A stretch of DNA of 64,000 nucleotides from Acanthopleura granulata (taxonomy: Eukaryota > Mollusca > Polyplacophora > Chitonida > Chitonidae). Location: NCBI GenBank assembly GCA_016165875.1, contig JABBOT010000016.1, positions 4,110,230 through 4,174,229 on the forward strand, in the 5' to 3' direction. Under the pieces are notes generated by a model that worked only from the letters and a program-made list of their open reading frames with translations, was not told the DNA's origin and searched no databases. The position numbers and the translations under genes were made by a program. Shown here piece after piece: positions 34,751 through 45,904 of the stretch. Position 1 is the first letter of the stretch; each line of letters begins with the position of its first letter.

Positions 34751-34756
34751 GTGAGT
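34751..34756 (+). promoter_or_regulatory. splice donor of the neuropeptide exon
   Basis: AAG|GTGAGT matches the metazoan 5' splice-site consensus at every position. Without splicing, the frame would hit TGA immediately after the Arg codon, leaving no further dibasic sites. Confidence 0.7.
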
Positions 34757-35293
34757 ACCTATCTACCTTTTGTTCCTATTACATGCACGCAGCATCGAAT
34801 TAGAAATTTCACATTTCTCCTTTGAAGCCAGGTTTTGTCTTTACATATAGCTTCCATGAATATTGTTTCATGTTGTCTGTGCATGCGCAGTGACATTTCA
34901 GGACTATGATTCTTGATAAAGGGATTATGTCATACCGACTGCCCCAAAAGAAAACACAACATTTGTATCGTGTTCAAACAGAGCTTCACGGATTATCGCT
35001 GGAGTGATTTTCAGCACTTAACAAACGACACAGTTGTATGAGTAGTTGCTTGGCTGGAAAGCCTAAAACAGTAGCACAAATTTGTGAACAACCGCAGCGA
35101 GGAATATGAATTCCTAGGCTCAGTTTTAATTTTGCAACGTTTAAACACCTGGATTGAGTTGAGAGCTCATGTCTCCAAGCTAACTTAGTTGAAGAACCTA
35201 CCGTGAAATGGTTATGAAACACCTCAGTGGAGCTAAACGTCCTTGTGGTGTGTAAATCTAGCTTACATATCCTGTGTGATGATTTTATTGAGC
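34757..35293 (+). other. presumed first intron of the neuropeptide gene
   Basis: No frame here continues a secreted precursor. The sequence is AT-rich and leads into a Rep-B copy, as expected for intron. The acceptor exon was not identified up to the LTR element. Confidence 0.45.
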
Positions 35294-35533
35294 GACAGGG
35301 CATTCTGAGTAATTCTTGAGCAGTGACGTCTTATAAATTAATGTCAACCCCACTGTATTTTTTTCGAATTCTAGTAAACACGTTGCATATAAATTGCTAC
35401 CATTCAAACACTTCCATTAATAGGTGGGCAAAAAAACTGCCAAGGGATTGGATTTCTTCGGTTACAACTGACCATTTGCCAATTGTCGCTGCTCTAGTTT
35501 TACTCGCTATGCTGTATTCTTTTCTTAACATTT
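35294..35533 (+). repeat. Rep-B copy (intronic if the gene extends downstream)
   Basis: agggcattctgagtaattct, gcagtgacgtcttataaat, then 'gaccatttgccaattgtcgc' and gctctagttttactcgctat match Rep-B. Confidence 0.65.
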
Positions 35534-35827
35534 GATGGCCTGACCGAATAAATGAGCGTGTTATCGTGCGTATGCGGTAAGACTATTTGTGGAGCAAAAG
35601 TTAAAAATTGAAAAGATTATTTCTTGTTATTGCACAATAGAAGTACGAAGATACTCTGAGATGCACACATTTATTTCATGGGGTTTTTACGAGCTTGCTG
35701 GCATTTGGGCATATTGATAGTTATTTGTTGCAGCTTATACTTCGTTAGCCTGCCTAACAGAGCTTCGAGAAGGAACGGTATAGATTTGACACTGATATGT
35801 TAAGAGGAACTTTTCAAAATGCTTTAT

Positions 35828-35889
35828 CGCCACGATATGGCTGAGATATTGCCGATGTGGCGTTAAGCCATAATCATTCATTCATTCAA
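35828..35889 (+). repeat. SINE-3 tail
   Basis: 'cgccacgatatggctgagat', 'attgccgatgtggcgttaag' and ccataatcattcattcattc. This is the best example of this tail in the window. Confidence 0.65.
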
Positions 35890-36440
35890 AATGCTTTAGC
35901 ACTTCAAGAACAAAAAGTACCTCGCAAATTGCACATTGAATGGTGCACTAAAACGTCTGCAGTTAAAGTCATCAAGAGCGTTCCTGCAGCAGATATCTGT
36001 GAGATGTCCTGGGCTAAGATGTCTTCACAAGGACTCCGCTTCAATAGCTTGATTCCTTTAGCCTCATAATATCTGTTACTTGACGGAAATGTTACTGATA
36101 TTGGTGACGAAGTCAGTGCATGTCATACAAATTAACAATGTATTTAATCCATTCTACGACGGTTTTTTAATAACTTTTGATAGCGGTACTAAGGTAAGAG
36201 GCCATGCTGCTGACTTACATTGCTAACACCTGGATTACCTGATAAGTTGGGTGGCAAAGATTTACATTTCATGAAATCTATTGCTTCTTAAGCGCATCCT
36301 TTCCGATGAATTACACTGAAAGCAATTGTGAAGTTCGGTTTCAATAGCCTGGAAACGGGTTGGTAATGAATTGCAGAAAAGATGTTGGAATCGCGGTTCG
36401 GTAGTCATGTACAGCTTTCATTAGCGTAATGAGAATGTCA
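35890..36440. other. no recognisable feature
   Basis: I see nothing assignable. Confidence 0.4.
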
Positions 36441-36545
36441 AATGTAAAAGATTACAGCGTATAGAGTAAAACCGGAGGAGCGACGACAGCGTGATTGTTT
36501 GCAAATGGTCAAACGTAAATGGAAGGCCGCATTTAGGTTGAGTGG
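36441..36545 (-). repeat. Rep-B fragment
   Basis: 'atgtaaaagattacagcgta', gagtaaaaccggaggagcga and 'gtttgcaaatggtcaaacgt' match the right part of minus-strand Rep-B. Confidence 0.65.
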
Positions 36546-38961
36546 GCCCTTCATATAAAGAAACGATATGAAAATTCAACGAAAGGACACTAAGATAATC
36601 TGACCAGTAGACAGAATTAAAGAGCCTGTCCAGGGCTCAATCTTATTTGAGTGTTTCCTTTGTGAGCTATGCACATTTGAGACAGATTCAATCCAGTTTG
36701 GACTGGTTCCTTCTGCAAAAATCGTCTTGTTCTTGAAGAATGGCACCCTGTCATTTATGTAGTATATACGGCATTTGTGTCAAGGTTTGGATTAACTTGT
36801 GTTAAAAAAAATCAACCTCCAGAAGGGTGCACTTTTACGCATTGCTTTACCGTGAGCCTTTGAGCGGATAAGTTCTTTCTTAGGTATACGTAGCCAAGAG
36901 GATAGATTTATCTTTGGAGGAATGAATAATTGCAGCTTAGAGCCACCTAATCAACAATGCCTTTACGAGTCTCATATTTGACTTGTTAAAGTGGAACCAA
37001 TGCGCTTTAATCTAGATAAATTGTTTGAGCTCTTTGGCGGAGTTATGTCAAGAGATGCCGGCTGGTAGCTGGGTATTCGTATATACTTCCTTAATGGATT
37101 GAGATTTGCAATCAGGTTTTGTTTTAAAGTTCAATAATCAATGAGCGATGATCAGTCTTCCTGTTCATCAGTTAAACAATCGTCTCTGACATATCGATTT
37201 ATTGGATTCTACATCTATTGCCGCACAGCTCACCATAAGTCCTCAAAGAAATACCCAGAGAGGTCTCTTACCGACTTCTGTTTACGCACGTTGATTATCA
37301 GCTGCCCTTTCTGTATGAAACGCATGGAATCCATCCCATAACTAATAATGGACTTCCCCCTCAACTCCCACACACATACTTCGAGCTCTGCCCCCGTCAC
37401 CAACCCCTACTCTACACAGTACATTGAATCGATTCCCACCGATAGTCTACGGAATGATTGACATGCATGTGACAGCGTTATCGGTTAACACAGAATCAAT
37501 TACCATTAAACGGTTTGAAGGGGAAGGGATTCCGAGACGATGAGCATCTGTCTCAACAATCACCATTTGCAAACCTGAACTGGCCATCAGTTGCATTTAG
37601 CATTCCATGAAATAATCTTTCGGCGACAATGCAGTCAGATTTTGGCAATTATCATTGATATTATAGAGCGGTAAAGAGGAGTGTTATATCTGTAATAATG
37701 ACAACCGTCTTATAAGAGCAGAATTCGTTGAACACGATGTTAAACTCCGATCAAATAACTTGATATGTACGAATAAGTGTAAGTATCAAATATAGAATCC
37801 CTTCTTTCCAGACTGGTTCTATTGTCCCTATGGTTTGCCACCACTTTGCTTACTTTGTAGACACCGGCTAGCGTGCAGTACAATTCATCTTACACACAGT
37901 TTAATCGATGAGCGAGATATTTCACCTAGGCGATTATGAGATCACCATTGTTCTTTTAGAATATCCTTTGGCGAAAGAGCCAAATTTAACGAGGATGTGC
38001 ACAGATCATAAATGGAACATCACCGGGTTGTAAAACGCGTTTCACTCTGCGTCAATCCAGTGAGTCCCTGAAAGGCACCCAAGCAAGACGTGAACGCACT
38101 ATGCGTTACGGTTCTTATGTTGTTTAAAAATTCAGATTCCTTGCTACTGTCCAGCTTTATTGTCGACAAATCACAACAAATGTGTTCATTACTTATTTGG
38201 GTTCCATTCCTGTCAAAAACGCGCATGTATTTAGCCTGGAACGAAATTCCAATTCTACAAGTACAGTAACAAGGCAGCGCAACACAAGTGTGTACTATCT
38301 GAAGGACTAGTCTCTGAGCGATGATTTTACACAGTGTAGTTCCATAAATTATTTATATACATTAAAAAATTACCCATGTTCTCTTATGGATAAAATATAT
38401 AATCTACATAGATATCTATTTATCTAGAAGACAATTGATAAACAGACAACTCATTGATTTGTCATATGAAGATCAATACAACGTTTTATGCAGAACGCAT
38501 TGTCAGTGCACGGTTGACTGCATCTGAGTTTTGTAATAAAAGCTAATGTATTATTAATTCAACGGACAATGTTGATTAATGCATGAGGCTGAAGGTGAGG
38601 ATGGTGGAGGACGCGATTTTTTCAGAAAAAAGTAGCCTAGAGGTTCTAAAACACCATGTTTTTACACGAGAATATAATGTTTTACACGAGAATATAATGT
38701 TTAACCTATTTGATTGGAGTTCAACAATAGTGATGACTCAATAGTTTACATCTGATTTTTACATTTGCAGGAGCCTACGTTTTAACACATGACTTCTTTT
38801 TGTCACAAATTTCCGCTTTTGTACTTAAGTATATCATGCCTACAGTAGTACTTGCACTTCAGAATATCATTGCTTTTGACAACTGTCATCCATAATGCAG
38901 TAAAATTTAGTCCCAGTAGAAATATGGAAATGTAATGGTTAGTTTTGCTAGTGAATTTTTC
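36546..38961. other. 2.4 kb with no recognisable feature
   Basis: Short frames without domains, and a 21-bp tandem duplication near 38657-38700 (acacgagaatataatgttt twice). I looked for a second exon of the neuropeptide gene and found none I could defend. Confidence 0.4.
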
Positions 38962-39007
38962 TTCTCTGCATCACTGAAAATTGATGACTGCTTTTCCTTT
39001 GCATGTT
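38962..39007 (+). repeat. Rep-A fragment
   Basis: 'gcatcactgaaaattgatga' and ctgcttttcctttgcatg match the internal Rep-A segment. It is interrupted by an (AT)n microsatellite. Confidence 0.5.
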
Positions 39008-39012
39008 ACCAG

Positions 39013-39015
<3 letters not shown>

Positions 39016-39050
<35 letters not shown>
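39016..39050. repeat. (AT)n microsatellite
   Basis: About 35 bp of uninterrupted alternating TA. Confidence 0.9.
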
Positions 39051-39055
<5 letters not shown>

Positions 39056-39138
39056 TATAAGCTTCCAAGGGAACATGCAAGAATATATATATACATGTAT
39101 ATTACTTCTTGTATGTTCCCCTGGAAGCTTATATTTTA
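39051..39138. repeat. 33-bp inverted repeat (31/33) with a short AT-rich loop
   Basis: The arms at 39051-39083 and 39106-39138 (taaaatataagcttcc... and its reverse complement) differ at two positions. The 22-bp loop is 'atatata...catgtatatt'-type sequence. It could be a foldback element, two head-to-head copies of a short repeat, or a strong cruciform. Confidence 0.85.
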
Positions 39139-39282
39139 CTATCCGCTAAATGCGATGACAACACAACATTTCAAGTAAGTACAGACCACCAACCTTGGCA
39201 TTAACATGAATAATTGCAATTAAATCCTAACTGACGTAAATGGTGTGAAGGACAAAAATCACTTTATTCATGCTGCACATGC

Positions 39283-39310
39283 TTTCGGAAGGAACCTATT
39301 CCATCGTCAG
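39283..39310 (-). other. CTGAnGA...GAAA motif near a possible Penelope-like end
   Basis: On the minus strand it reads ctgacgatggaataggttcc then ttccgaaa. The CUGANGA–stem–GAAA order resembles hammerhead-like ends of Penelope-like elements, but stem II is weak by eye. Confidence 0.25.
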
Positions 39311-39399
39311 GTATGGTGGCAAACTGCACCTTTGAAGATGAACAGATTTGATTATATACATGACTCCATGAGCACTATTAGCAAAAGTTTGTGTTTATC

Positions 39400-39490
39400 A
39401 CCAACATCGTGAAGCCAATTTGTCAACAATCACACCGTAATCACTGTGCTGGTTTCTCTCTCTATGCTATAGTTTATTAGGTTGTTTTAG
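39400..39490 (+). repeat. Rep-B fragment, diverged
   Basis: agccaatttgtcaacaatca, then caccgtaatcactgtgctgg and 'tctctctatgctatagttta' match the Rep-B 3' portion. Confidence 0.45.
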
Positions 39491-39638
39491 AAATATTGTA
39501 AACTTGGAATGCCTCTTCATGCATGGTTAACGAGTAACAAGCGAATGTCGGGCTTACGCATTGTCTCGTCCCTTGCATTGTTTTCATGATTTTGTGCACA
39601 TAGGTTAAATGTGAATTCAAGAGAAATTTAAGTCCTTT

Positions 39639-39893
39639 TAGACCAGTGATATCTAGTGTTTGTGCTTAACATCGCTGCCATTTTTTTTACCAAATTCGGA
39701 TTAAGCCATGGTGCTCGGGGGGTGTAAGTTGCCACTACTTACACACTTACATGAAGAGTTAGAATAAAATCCTGACTGAGGTAAACTGATAAGAGGTCGG
39801 ATTTCACCGGTAACGTGTGACCGTTTGCCAACTATCCTCCTGTCCTCGCTGCTGTGGTTTTACTCTATATGCTGTAATCTTTAAATTAAAGCT
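39639..39893 (+). repeat. Rep-B copy
   Basis: 'agaccagtgatatctagtgt', 'attaagccatggtgctcggg', 'gtgaccgtttgccaactatc' and 'tttactctatatgctgtaat'. It is a good copy of the central and 3' parts. Confidence 0.75.
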
Positions 39894-40429
39894 TGCATAC
39901 TTGAAGTGATGCCGTAGTCACCTGTAAGGTAAGACTCTTCAGTCACCATTATGAGGCGCATCGCCTAAACCTATATCGGTCGATAATTATTCTGTTGAGA
40001 CGTGGGCTTATTATGACTCTTACAACAAACAAACCTGGAGGCTGTATGCCAGTCTAAAAAACAACTCCGGCACGCGCACAGATATTGACCAAAAAAAACG
40101 TGCTGCAGTCTTTATACGACATTGTCTTTGTTGGATATGGGAATATTAATATAGTCGGAATCTCAGCCAAAACGCTCGATGAATCACTTGAAAAAGCATT
40201 TCTAATAGATAGCTCTAGGGCTATATCATGCATAAGGAATCGATTCGATAATTACCGATTGGCTTCATATCTCTTGAAAGACATCGCTTTTTTTTCTTTA
40301 ATGGAAACCCTCTCTGCAAAAATAGGTTCGGCTTATTCTACCTCGAGTAAATATCTTTCGGTTCATCTCACACACAACTTGTGTGTCAATCTCAATTCAA
40401 TAAACGCAATGTAAGTTTCTTGAACTGAT
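39894..40429. other. no recognisable feature
   Basis: It contains a 109-codon frame on the plus strand (40085-40414). I recognise no domain, signal peptide or splice-flanked structure and treat it as unproven. Confidence 0.35.
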
Positions 40430-40652
40430 CTTATTCACCCGCTTATAACATTCATTGTGTCTTTTCGTCATCACTGAAAACAGCTGACTACTTCTGTTTG
40501 CATGAATCCGCCGTAATTTTCATATTTTATATATTTTCTTAGTTCCTTGCTGATTTTTAGGAGATTGGCCTTGCGATTATTGACCCGGAATGCCCATACT
40601 GATTGACTTCCGGTATACAAATGTCGGTTTCGACGCCTAGGTTTGCAATGAA
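40430..40652 (+). repeat. Rep-A 3' half
   Basis: ttcattgtgtcttttcgtca, 'ctgactacttctgtttgcat', 'cttgcgattattgacccgga' and 'gtcggtttcgacgcctaggt' define the 3' terminus. Confidence 0.8.
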
Positions 40653-41382
40653 TAGTGTTCTGTTGTACGCAAATATAGAGAGTGTTCTGCTTATTAATTG
40701 TGACTGCTTCTGCTTTACAAGTCACACGGGCACGAAACGTCCATTGAGGTTGACGATTACGATATTATGTGTGTTGCGATACCTGTAGATATCTTATTTC
40801 GTGTCGTTGGTGAGAGGTGCTATTTATATGTTTGAATGAAGACGAGGCCCGATACAAGTAGATTATACCGTCGTGTGGGAAATCCTTATGAAAGTCACGT
40901 TAAGCCTAAAGCAAACGCTCAAACATATAAAAAGAGTCCCATATACATTCAAGCACTCGGTGATGCACTTGTAGGCCTGAGGAGCTCTCCCATAAACCAC
41001 CGCTAAGCTAATCCACCGGAAAGGGACATGACAGGAACGTGTGACTGACATTGATGTGCTAATTGCCATAAGCGGTCGAATATGGGTTCGCAGTTCGCAT
41101 CGCCAATGAGCCCAAATAGCCTAATCGGTTAACTTAACTACAAAGCCTAACCAGACTTTGTGTAACGCCGACAGCCAATTATTCATCCATTTGACCATTA
41201 AAGTCGATGTCAGAGGTGATGTTTGACGTCCTGACCGACAGCATAACGGTGTATTTGTAAAAGAACTTTATGTATGTGATGCCTTGCAGCAACAGAGTTC
41301 ACTGACTTGGTATAATCTGCAAAATTAACATCAATATGGCAGGCGTTTTTAAACCAGTTACAGTCACCATTGGTGTTGACGG
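40653..41382. other. no recognisable feature
   Basis: I see nothing assignable. Confidence 0.4.
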
Positions 41383-41690
41383 TATAAAAGACTACAGAAT
41401 AGAGAATAAGACCAAAATAGAGACGACAGTTTTACAGTTGGTACATGGCCACACATTACCGGTGAAATTCGGCCGGATTGTCAATTTAGCTCAGTTAGGG
41501 TTTTATCCCAACTGCAGATGTAGATGTTTAAGAAGTAACAACTCACACACCAATTAACACCATGGTTTAAGCAGAATTAGGCAAAAAGAAACAAACTGAA
41601 GTGATGTTAAATACAATATACTGGACGTCAGTGGTCTGGAATTTCTCAAAATGCTGCAATGTCATCATATTTCACACATTTACAGAATAT
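41383..41690 (-). repeat. Rep-B copy with a single 83-bp-type unit
   Basis: 'ggccacacattaccggtgaa', 'ccaattaacaccatggttta', then 'gtcagtggtctggaatttct' and catatttcacacattt. The last segment corresponds to one unit of the array expanded at 24661-25054. Confidence 0.75.
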
Positions 41691-41703
41691 CATGAAAACA
41701 ATA

Positions 41704-41865
41704 CAAAGGGACCAGTTTTCAGGGATGCTTAGTACTACAGCACAATCCCGCTTTATATGGAATACAATACATACATGTACACAAACATGTAAACATGAAA
41801 GCAATGCAAAGGCGCCAGTTTTCGGGGATACTTAGTCCTCCAGCAGAATCCCGGTTTATGTTGGA
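41704..41865. repeat. direct duplication, 103-bp offset
   Basis: 'caaagggaccagttttcagg' at 41704 recurs as 'caaaggcgccagttttcggg' at 41807, with the following 50 bp (cttagtactacagcac versus cttagtcctccagcag) also duplicated. Confidence 0.75.
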
Positions 41866-41894
41866 ATAAAATGAAAAAGCTACAGCACAGGGAG

Positions 41895-41942
41895 TAACTA
41901 CGGCGTAAAACACTAATCAAATAAATGAATAAATAAATATGA
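41895..41942 (+). mobile_element. SINE-1 tail
   Basis: 'gtaactacggcgtaaaacac' followed by taatcaaataaatgaataaa. It is tail only. Confidence 0.65.
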
Positions 41943-42119
41943 TTACGAGAGGTTAAATCATGTCTTTTTTTTATTGATACAGTCTCACTTCGTGGTATTT
42001 GAGAGCAGAGTTTGCTATCAACTCCATACGGAAAGGAAACACCAGACGCTGGCGTCTTTAATGCAGTAACTATACTTGTTCTAGGGCATAAATCTTTATG
42101 GTACTGAATGAGGCCGTCA

Positions 42120-42430
42120 GGTTGTATATGTGAACAGTTGCAATCAAAACCCAACTGAGTTACATACTTTGATTAATGACAACTCAGTACCTAGCACGGC
42201 ACACAATTTGAGTAATGATATTATTCTACGTGTAGAACATTTCTTGCGTGTGTCCGTAATCAATAAAATTTGTTGACTGATTGAGTTCGTTCAAAATTTT
42301 GACTTTTTATAGGTTTTTACTTCTTTTTGTGGTTTGTGTTGGGCGTTGTTTTGGAAATTGGGCTTGTTGAAACGGAAAATTATGGCTGACTGCTGGTATG
42401 CGAAAATCTTTTTCGATGCCTGGATTTAAC
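42120..42430 (+). repeat. Rep-A copy, diverged
   Basis: tgtgaacagttgcaatcaaa, then 'acggcacacaatttgagtaa', 'tgtgttgggcgttgttttgg' and tttttcgatgcctgga. It is older than the 27-kb copy by its divergence. Confidence 0.6.
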
Positions 42431-42904
42431 TTGCCTGTCGAGGTATACTCGCCCTTGATGCTTGAAGACCAAGTATCAGTATATTTTGACTGAGTGTCTT
42501 TGCATGGCTTTCCAATGAGGCAGGACGACAAAATATGGCCAATACGATCGGTTTTCTTCAAGGGTACACCGTCGTGACGAGCTAAAAATGCCCATGGCCA
42601 CCGTAAACCCCAAACAAACGCGTTATATGTAAATATCTGTTTCGAGCGATTGATCAACTTTAAACGTCATGTTGAACATACGTATATCAATGGTCGAGCG
42701 GAAAATCTACAATCGCCATACACGGAAAGCCACAAACAACAACATATAAGACACGAGCGCATACAAAAACTCACTTCAGTCTATATTAGTTCAGGATCCG
42801 AGTAGTACCAAACGTCTCTCGCAACAATATCAGAGTAGAAAAATATGATTAGAGATTGATTGACCGACTATTGATATTTTAACATCTTGCTTAAGATATT
42901 CTGG
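42431..42904. other. no recognisable feature
   Basis: I see nothing assignable. Confidence 0.4.
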
Positions 42905-43060
42905 TGTATTTGATGGTGGGTATTTTTATGTTCGCTAAGTACTGGATTACCCCGATGCGGGGAGGGGGTTGTAAACCACCGACATTTGGTACATTATTGA
43001 CCAACTTTCCCACGTGTGAAGTACACACTTGCATTGATTTTTCGTTATGTTATCCAAGAA
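42905..43060 (-). mobile_element. SINE-4 fragment
   Basis: atttgatggtgggtattttt, then 'ggttgtaaaccaccgacatt' and 'gaccaactttcccacgtgtg' parallels 56190-56280. Confidence 0.5.
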
Positions 43061-44099
43061 ACGTGTGAATCTACCTGTGTCCTGTCCGTAGCCGGGATTC
43101 TTGTACCTTACTTACTGAGTCAGACCCTGCCCACGATATTCTGACCCTCATGCCAAAAGACACTGGTGCTTCATCTTTATTATAAATAAAACAGACTGTC
43201 TTGGGACAGGTCAGGCTGAAGACAACTAAGTCGTAATGTTCAAATCGGTGTTAGGTTAAACAAAAAGTGAGCAGACAATGCGTCTCTGAGGAGTATGTTG
43301 TGTGACTGTGCTTCTCTCGTCATCCGGGTCATGATGACTGCTAGATAAAAGGTGTTATTTTTGTTTCCAGGTGTTTACACGAAAACATCAATATGTTTTT
43401 TTTTCCCTTTCATCTTCTTGTTTTTCTGTTTTCGCAAACTAGCCTATCTTGAACAGACGAAAATCGTGATATGCACTGAAACAGCCGTTTGATGAGAAAT
43501 GACAGATTCCGCCTAGGGAATTTGTTTACCACATTGCTGTTTTTATGTTTAAGCCAATGTCGGCGCCATGGACCATGCTTGAGCGGTAACGACCGAGGTA
43601 TTGTCGGGAACTGTTAAGTAAAACTCTTGGCCGGGACATGGAATATTATGTCATCATGTTCACCGGAGATAAGAAACAAGGGGCCTCTCTCACAAAACTT
43701 CAGTCAGTCATAGTTCTCCAAAATTTTATGCGAAAAAACTTTGTTTATAGATTTGATATAGAGTCCTAACACAACCGGAATTTCAGAGAGAGTTATGAAA
43801 AAATTATTAACAAACTGCCCAGAAAGCAATTATTACCACGACAATGGATTTTTCGATCCCTTTGCCTCTACTTCGTGCTGTGGGGCTTTGGTTCCGACAA
43901 GCCGGAAACGGAATTCTTCTAGCCGTTTGCACAGTCTTAAGGGATTGTTGAAGTTGTCTCCCAGCAATATGGTGTTCGTATTGTATAGGTCTGATGTGGG
44001 AAAGGCGTATTTGGCGTTTTGTCTACAGGTCTACTGAGCTAAATAATGTCTAAAATGTTTATTTCTTAGAACAGGAATTACACCGTACAATTATTTGAC
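43061..44099. other. no recognisable feature
   Basis: An 80-codon frame at 43795-44037 has no domain. Confidence 0.4.
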
Positions 44100-44239
44100 A
44101 GCCTCTGTCAGATAATATGACCTGAGATTGGTTATTAAATGTGATGACAGCAGAGCATTTTGAGTAATTCTAGATAAATTTAAGTTAGTAATTCTAGTAA
44201 ACTGCAACTAGGATTGTGACCTAATTCTACTGACGTCAA
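44100..44239 (+). repeat. Rep-B, left part, split by the LTR element
   Basis: 'gtgatgacagcagagcattt' and tgagtaattctag, then cctaattctactgacgtcaa. The repeat continues at 52834 with ggtgctcgggaagtgtaag, as in uninterrupted Rep-B copies (cctaattc…ggtgct…gtgtaag). Confidence 0.75.
44236..44239. repeat. left target-site duplication of the LTR element
   Basis: TCAA, repeated at 52830-52833. Four-base duplications occur in several Ty3/gypsy lineages. Confidence 0.7.
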
Positions 44240-44951
44240 TGATACGGGGTTTGTGTGGCTACTTGATCCGAACGCAGAGTTTGTAGAGGAAGCGTTTTGA
44301 GTGGAAGCGTTTTAGGGAAACCCTCACGATGGAGCATATATAGTCTTGTCAGACACAACTAGGTAACACAACGTGCAGAGTGGAAACTATGCACTACTTA
44401 CTACTTATACTTACTATGTGCCGCTGTCCCGGGTTCAAAGTGGAGAGAGAGCGAACGCCAGCCAAGCAAGTCAATCCCAGTTCAATTTGGTGAAGTCCGA
44501 AAGCAGAGGGTATCTCCAAGGAGAGAAGTTATAGTCTTAGATCGGGGGTATCAGGAAGCACAGTAACGTAGCGTGTGAGTGGCCAAAGACTTCTGCTTGT
44601 CTTTTTAATTGAAACTGGGGGATTCGCTTATATAGCAGTGAACAAGTAAATCTTTAGTTTCTAAATTACCGGTCGTAAATTTTGAAGCCTGCGTTATCTC
44701 ACTTAATGTATCGTCTGGAGGTGCTCTCTTTCCTCCTTTGGGTAACATTAATGGGGACCAACGGCGAGAACCATTTTTGACACATGTGTGGGAATTTCAG
44801 CTTGGGCCATGACGTAGCGTTGTCCCATCTGGACAATCAGCCACGCCAAACGAACTTAAACTCGACCGTGAATTTAATCACCTTGTGTGGGCCTTAAACT
44901 TACGCGGTTCATAACCCGGACACATGTAATCACGACATGTGCCTCGTAATA
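44240..44951 (-). repeat. 3' LTR (712 bp)
   Basis: On the plus strand it starts tgatacgg and ends cgtaata, so in element orientation it ends …CGTATCA and begins with TATTACG, where the other LTR has TGTTACG (a C-to-T change on the plus strand in the terminal CA). It lacks 125 bp present in the 5' LTR (52149-52273); the junction is 'gcact|acttac'. A TATA-like cttatatagc lies at 44628-44637. Confidence 0.95.
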
Positions 44952-44964
44952 TTATCCCCCCACT
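44952..44964 (-). promoter_or_regulatory. polypurine tract
   Basis: The minus strand reads agtggggggataa, directly abutting the 3' LTR. It is the expected primer for plus-strand DNA synthesis. Confidence 0.85.
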
Positions 44965-45127
44965 CGAAAAAGCACGTGACCTCACGTGTTATTAAGTTTA
45001 GAGGATGGCCCAGATGAAAATCCCTCAATGTGTTTACATGAAGTGGAACTAGATAGAACTAAAGTACAATTGCTACAGCACGACGTCAAACATGATTTGT
45101 GGAATTATTTATCGTACACAAATAGAA

Positions 45128-45262
45128 AATCGATTACAACACCAAACAATGAAGCGATTACAACATTGATCAGAGATGATTTGAATCGATTACAACACCA
45201 AACAATGAAGCGATTACAACATTGATCAGACATGATTTGAATCGATTACAGCATCAAACAGT
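45128..45262. repeat. 56-bp tandem repeat
   Basis: aatcgattac starts at 45128, 45184 and 45240. The unit itself contains cgattacaac twice. Confidence 0.9.
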
Positions 45263-45796
45263 TCGTTAGCTACGAGGAAGAAGATAAAATGTATTTAAGA
45301 CGGAAACAACCTGAACGAACATCGCATGGGAACATGCATTTATCACAAGAACACATATATGTATATATATATTTTTCCTAATAAAGGCTGCGAGTGAAGT
45401 CATCATATCTCTTCCTTTATCATGGGTGATCGAAAAGCTTGCGGCACGTCTCCTGGCTGGATGAAGGTAGGGCATACATCACGAGGAACATAAATCCAAG
45501 GCTCGGCACATCCCCTGGCTGATTCGGGCGACTCTGTAACTATCGAAGAGCAGTATCAGGCACGTAGAACGCAACATTCCAAGATTAAGGAGGAGTGAAT
45601 GTTTACCATATAGTTCTATGCCACGGTTACAGTTCTTGAGAATAAAGTTTGGATGCCCACTTTGCATAATTGTAACTGATGTCACGTGTCTAGCAAGTGA
45701 TTAGAGATAGTCTAACCGATTTACCAAGGCATGATCTACACTTAGCCGTCGCAGGTAGAGTCATTACTCTCGCGCTGTGGTCGTCACCAGGCGGCT

Positions 45797-45904
45797 TGAT
45801 AAGGTTAGCTGAAGGAAGGTCGCTTTCAGAGAATTCAAATACGAGATGACTGATAAGGTTAGCTGAAGGAAGGTCGCTTTCAGAGAATTCAAATACGAGA
45901 TGAC
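45797..45904. repeat. 54-bp tandem duplication
   Basis: The two units start tgataaggttagctgaagg at 45797 and 45851 and end cgagatgac. 54 is a multiple of three, so frames pass through it as an 18-residue repeat. Confidence 0.9.

Noticed and set aside
40085..40414. 109-codon frame as a gene
   Set aside because: No recognisable domain or signal, and no splice or promoter context; the length is within what AT-rich DNA gives by chance.
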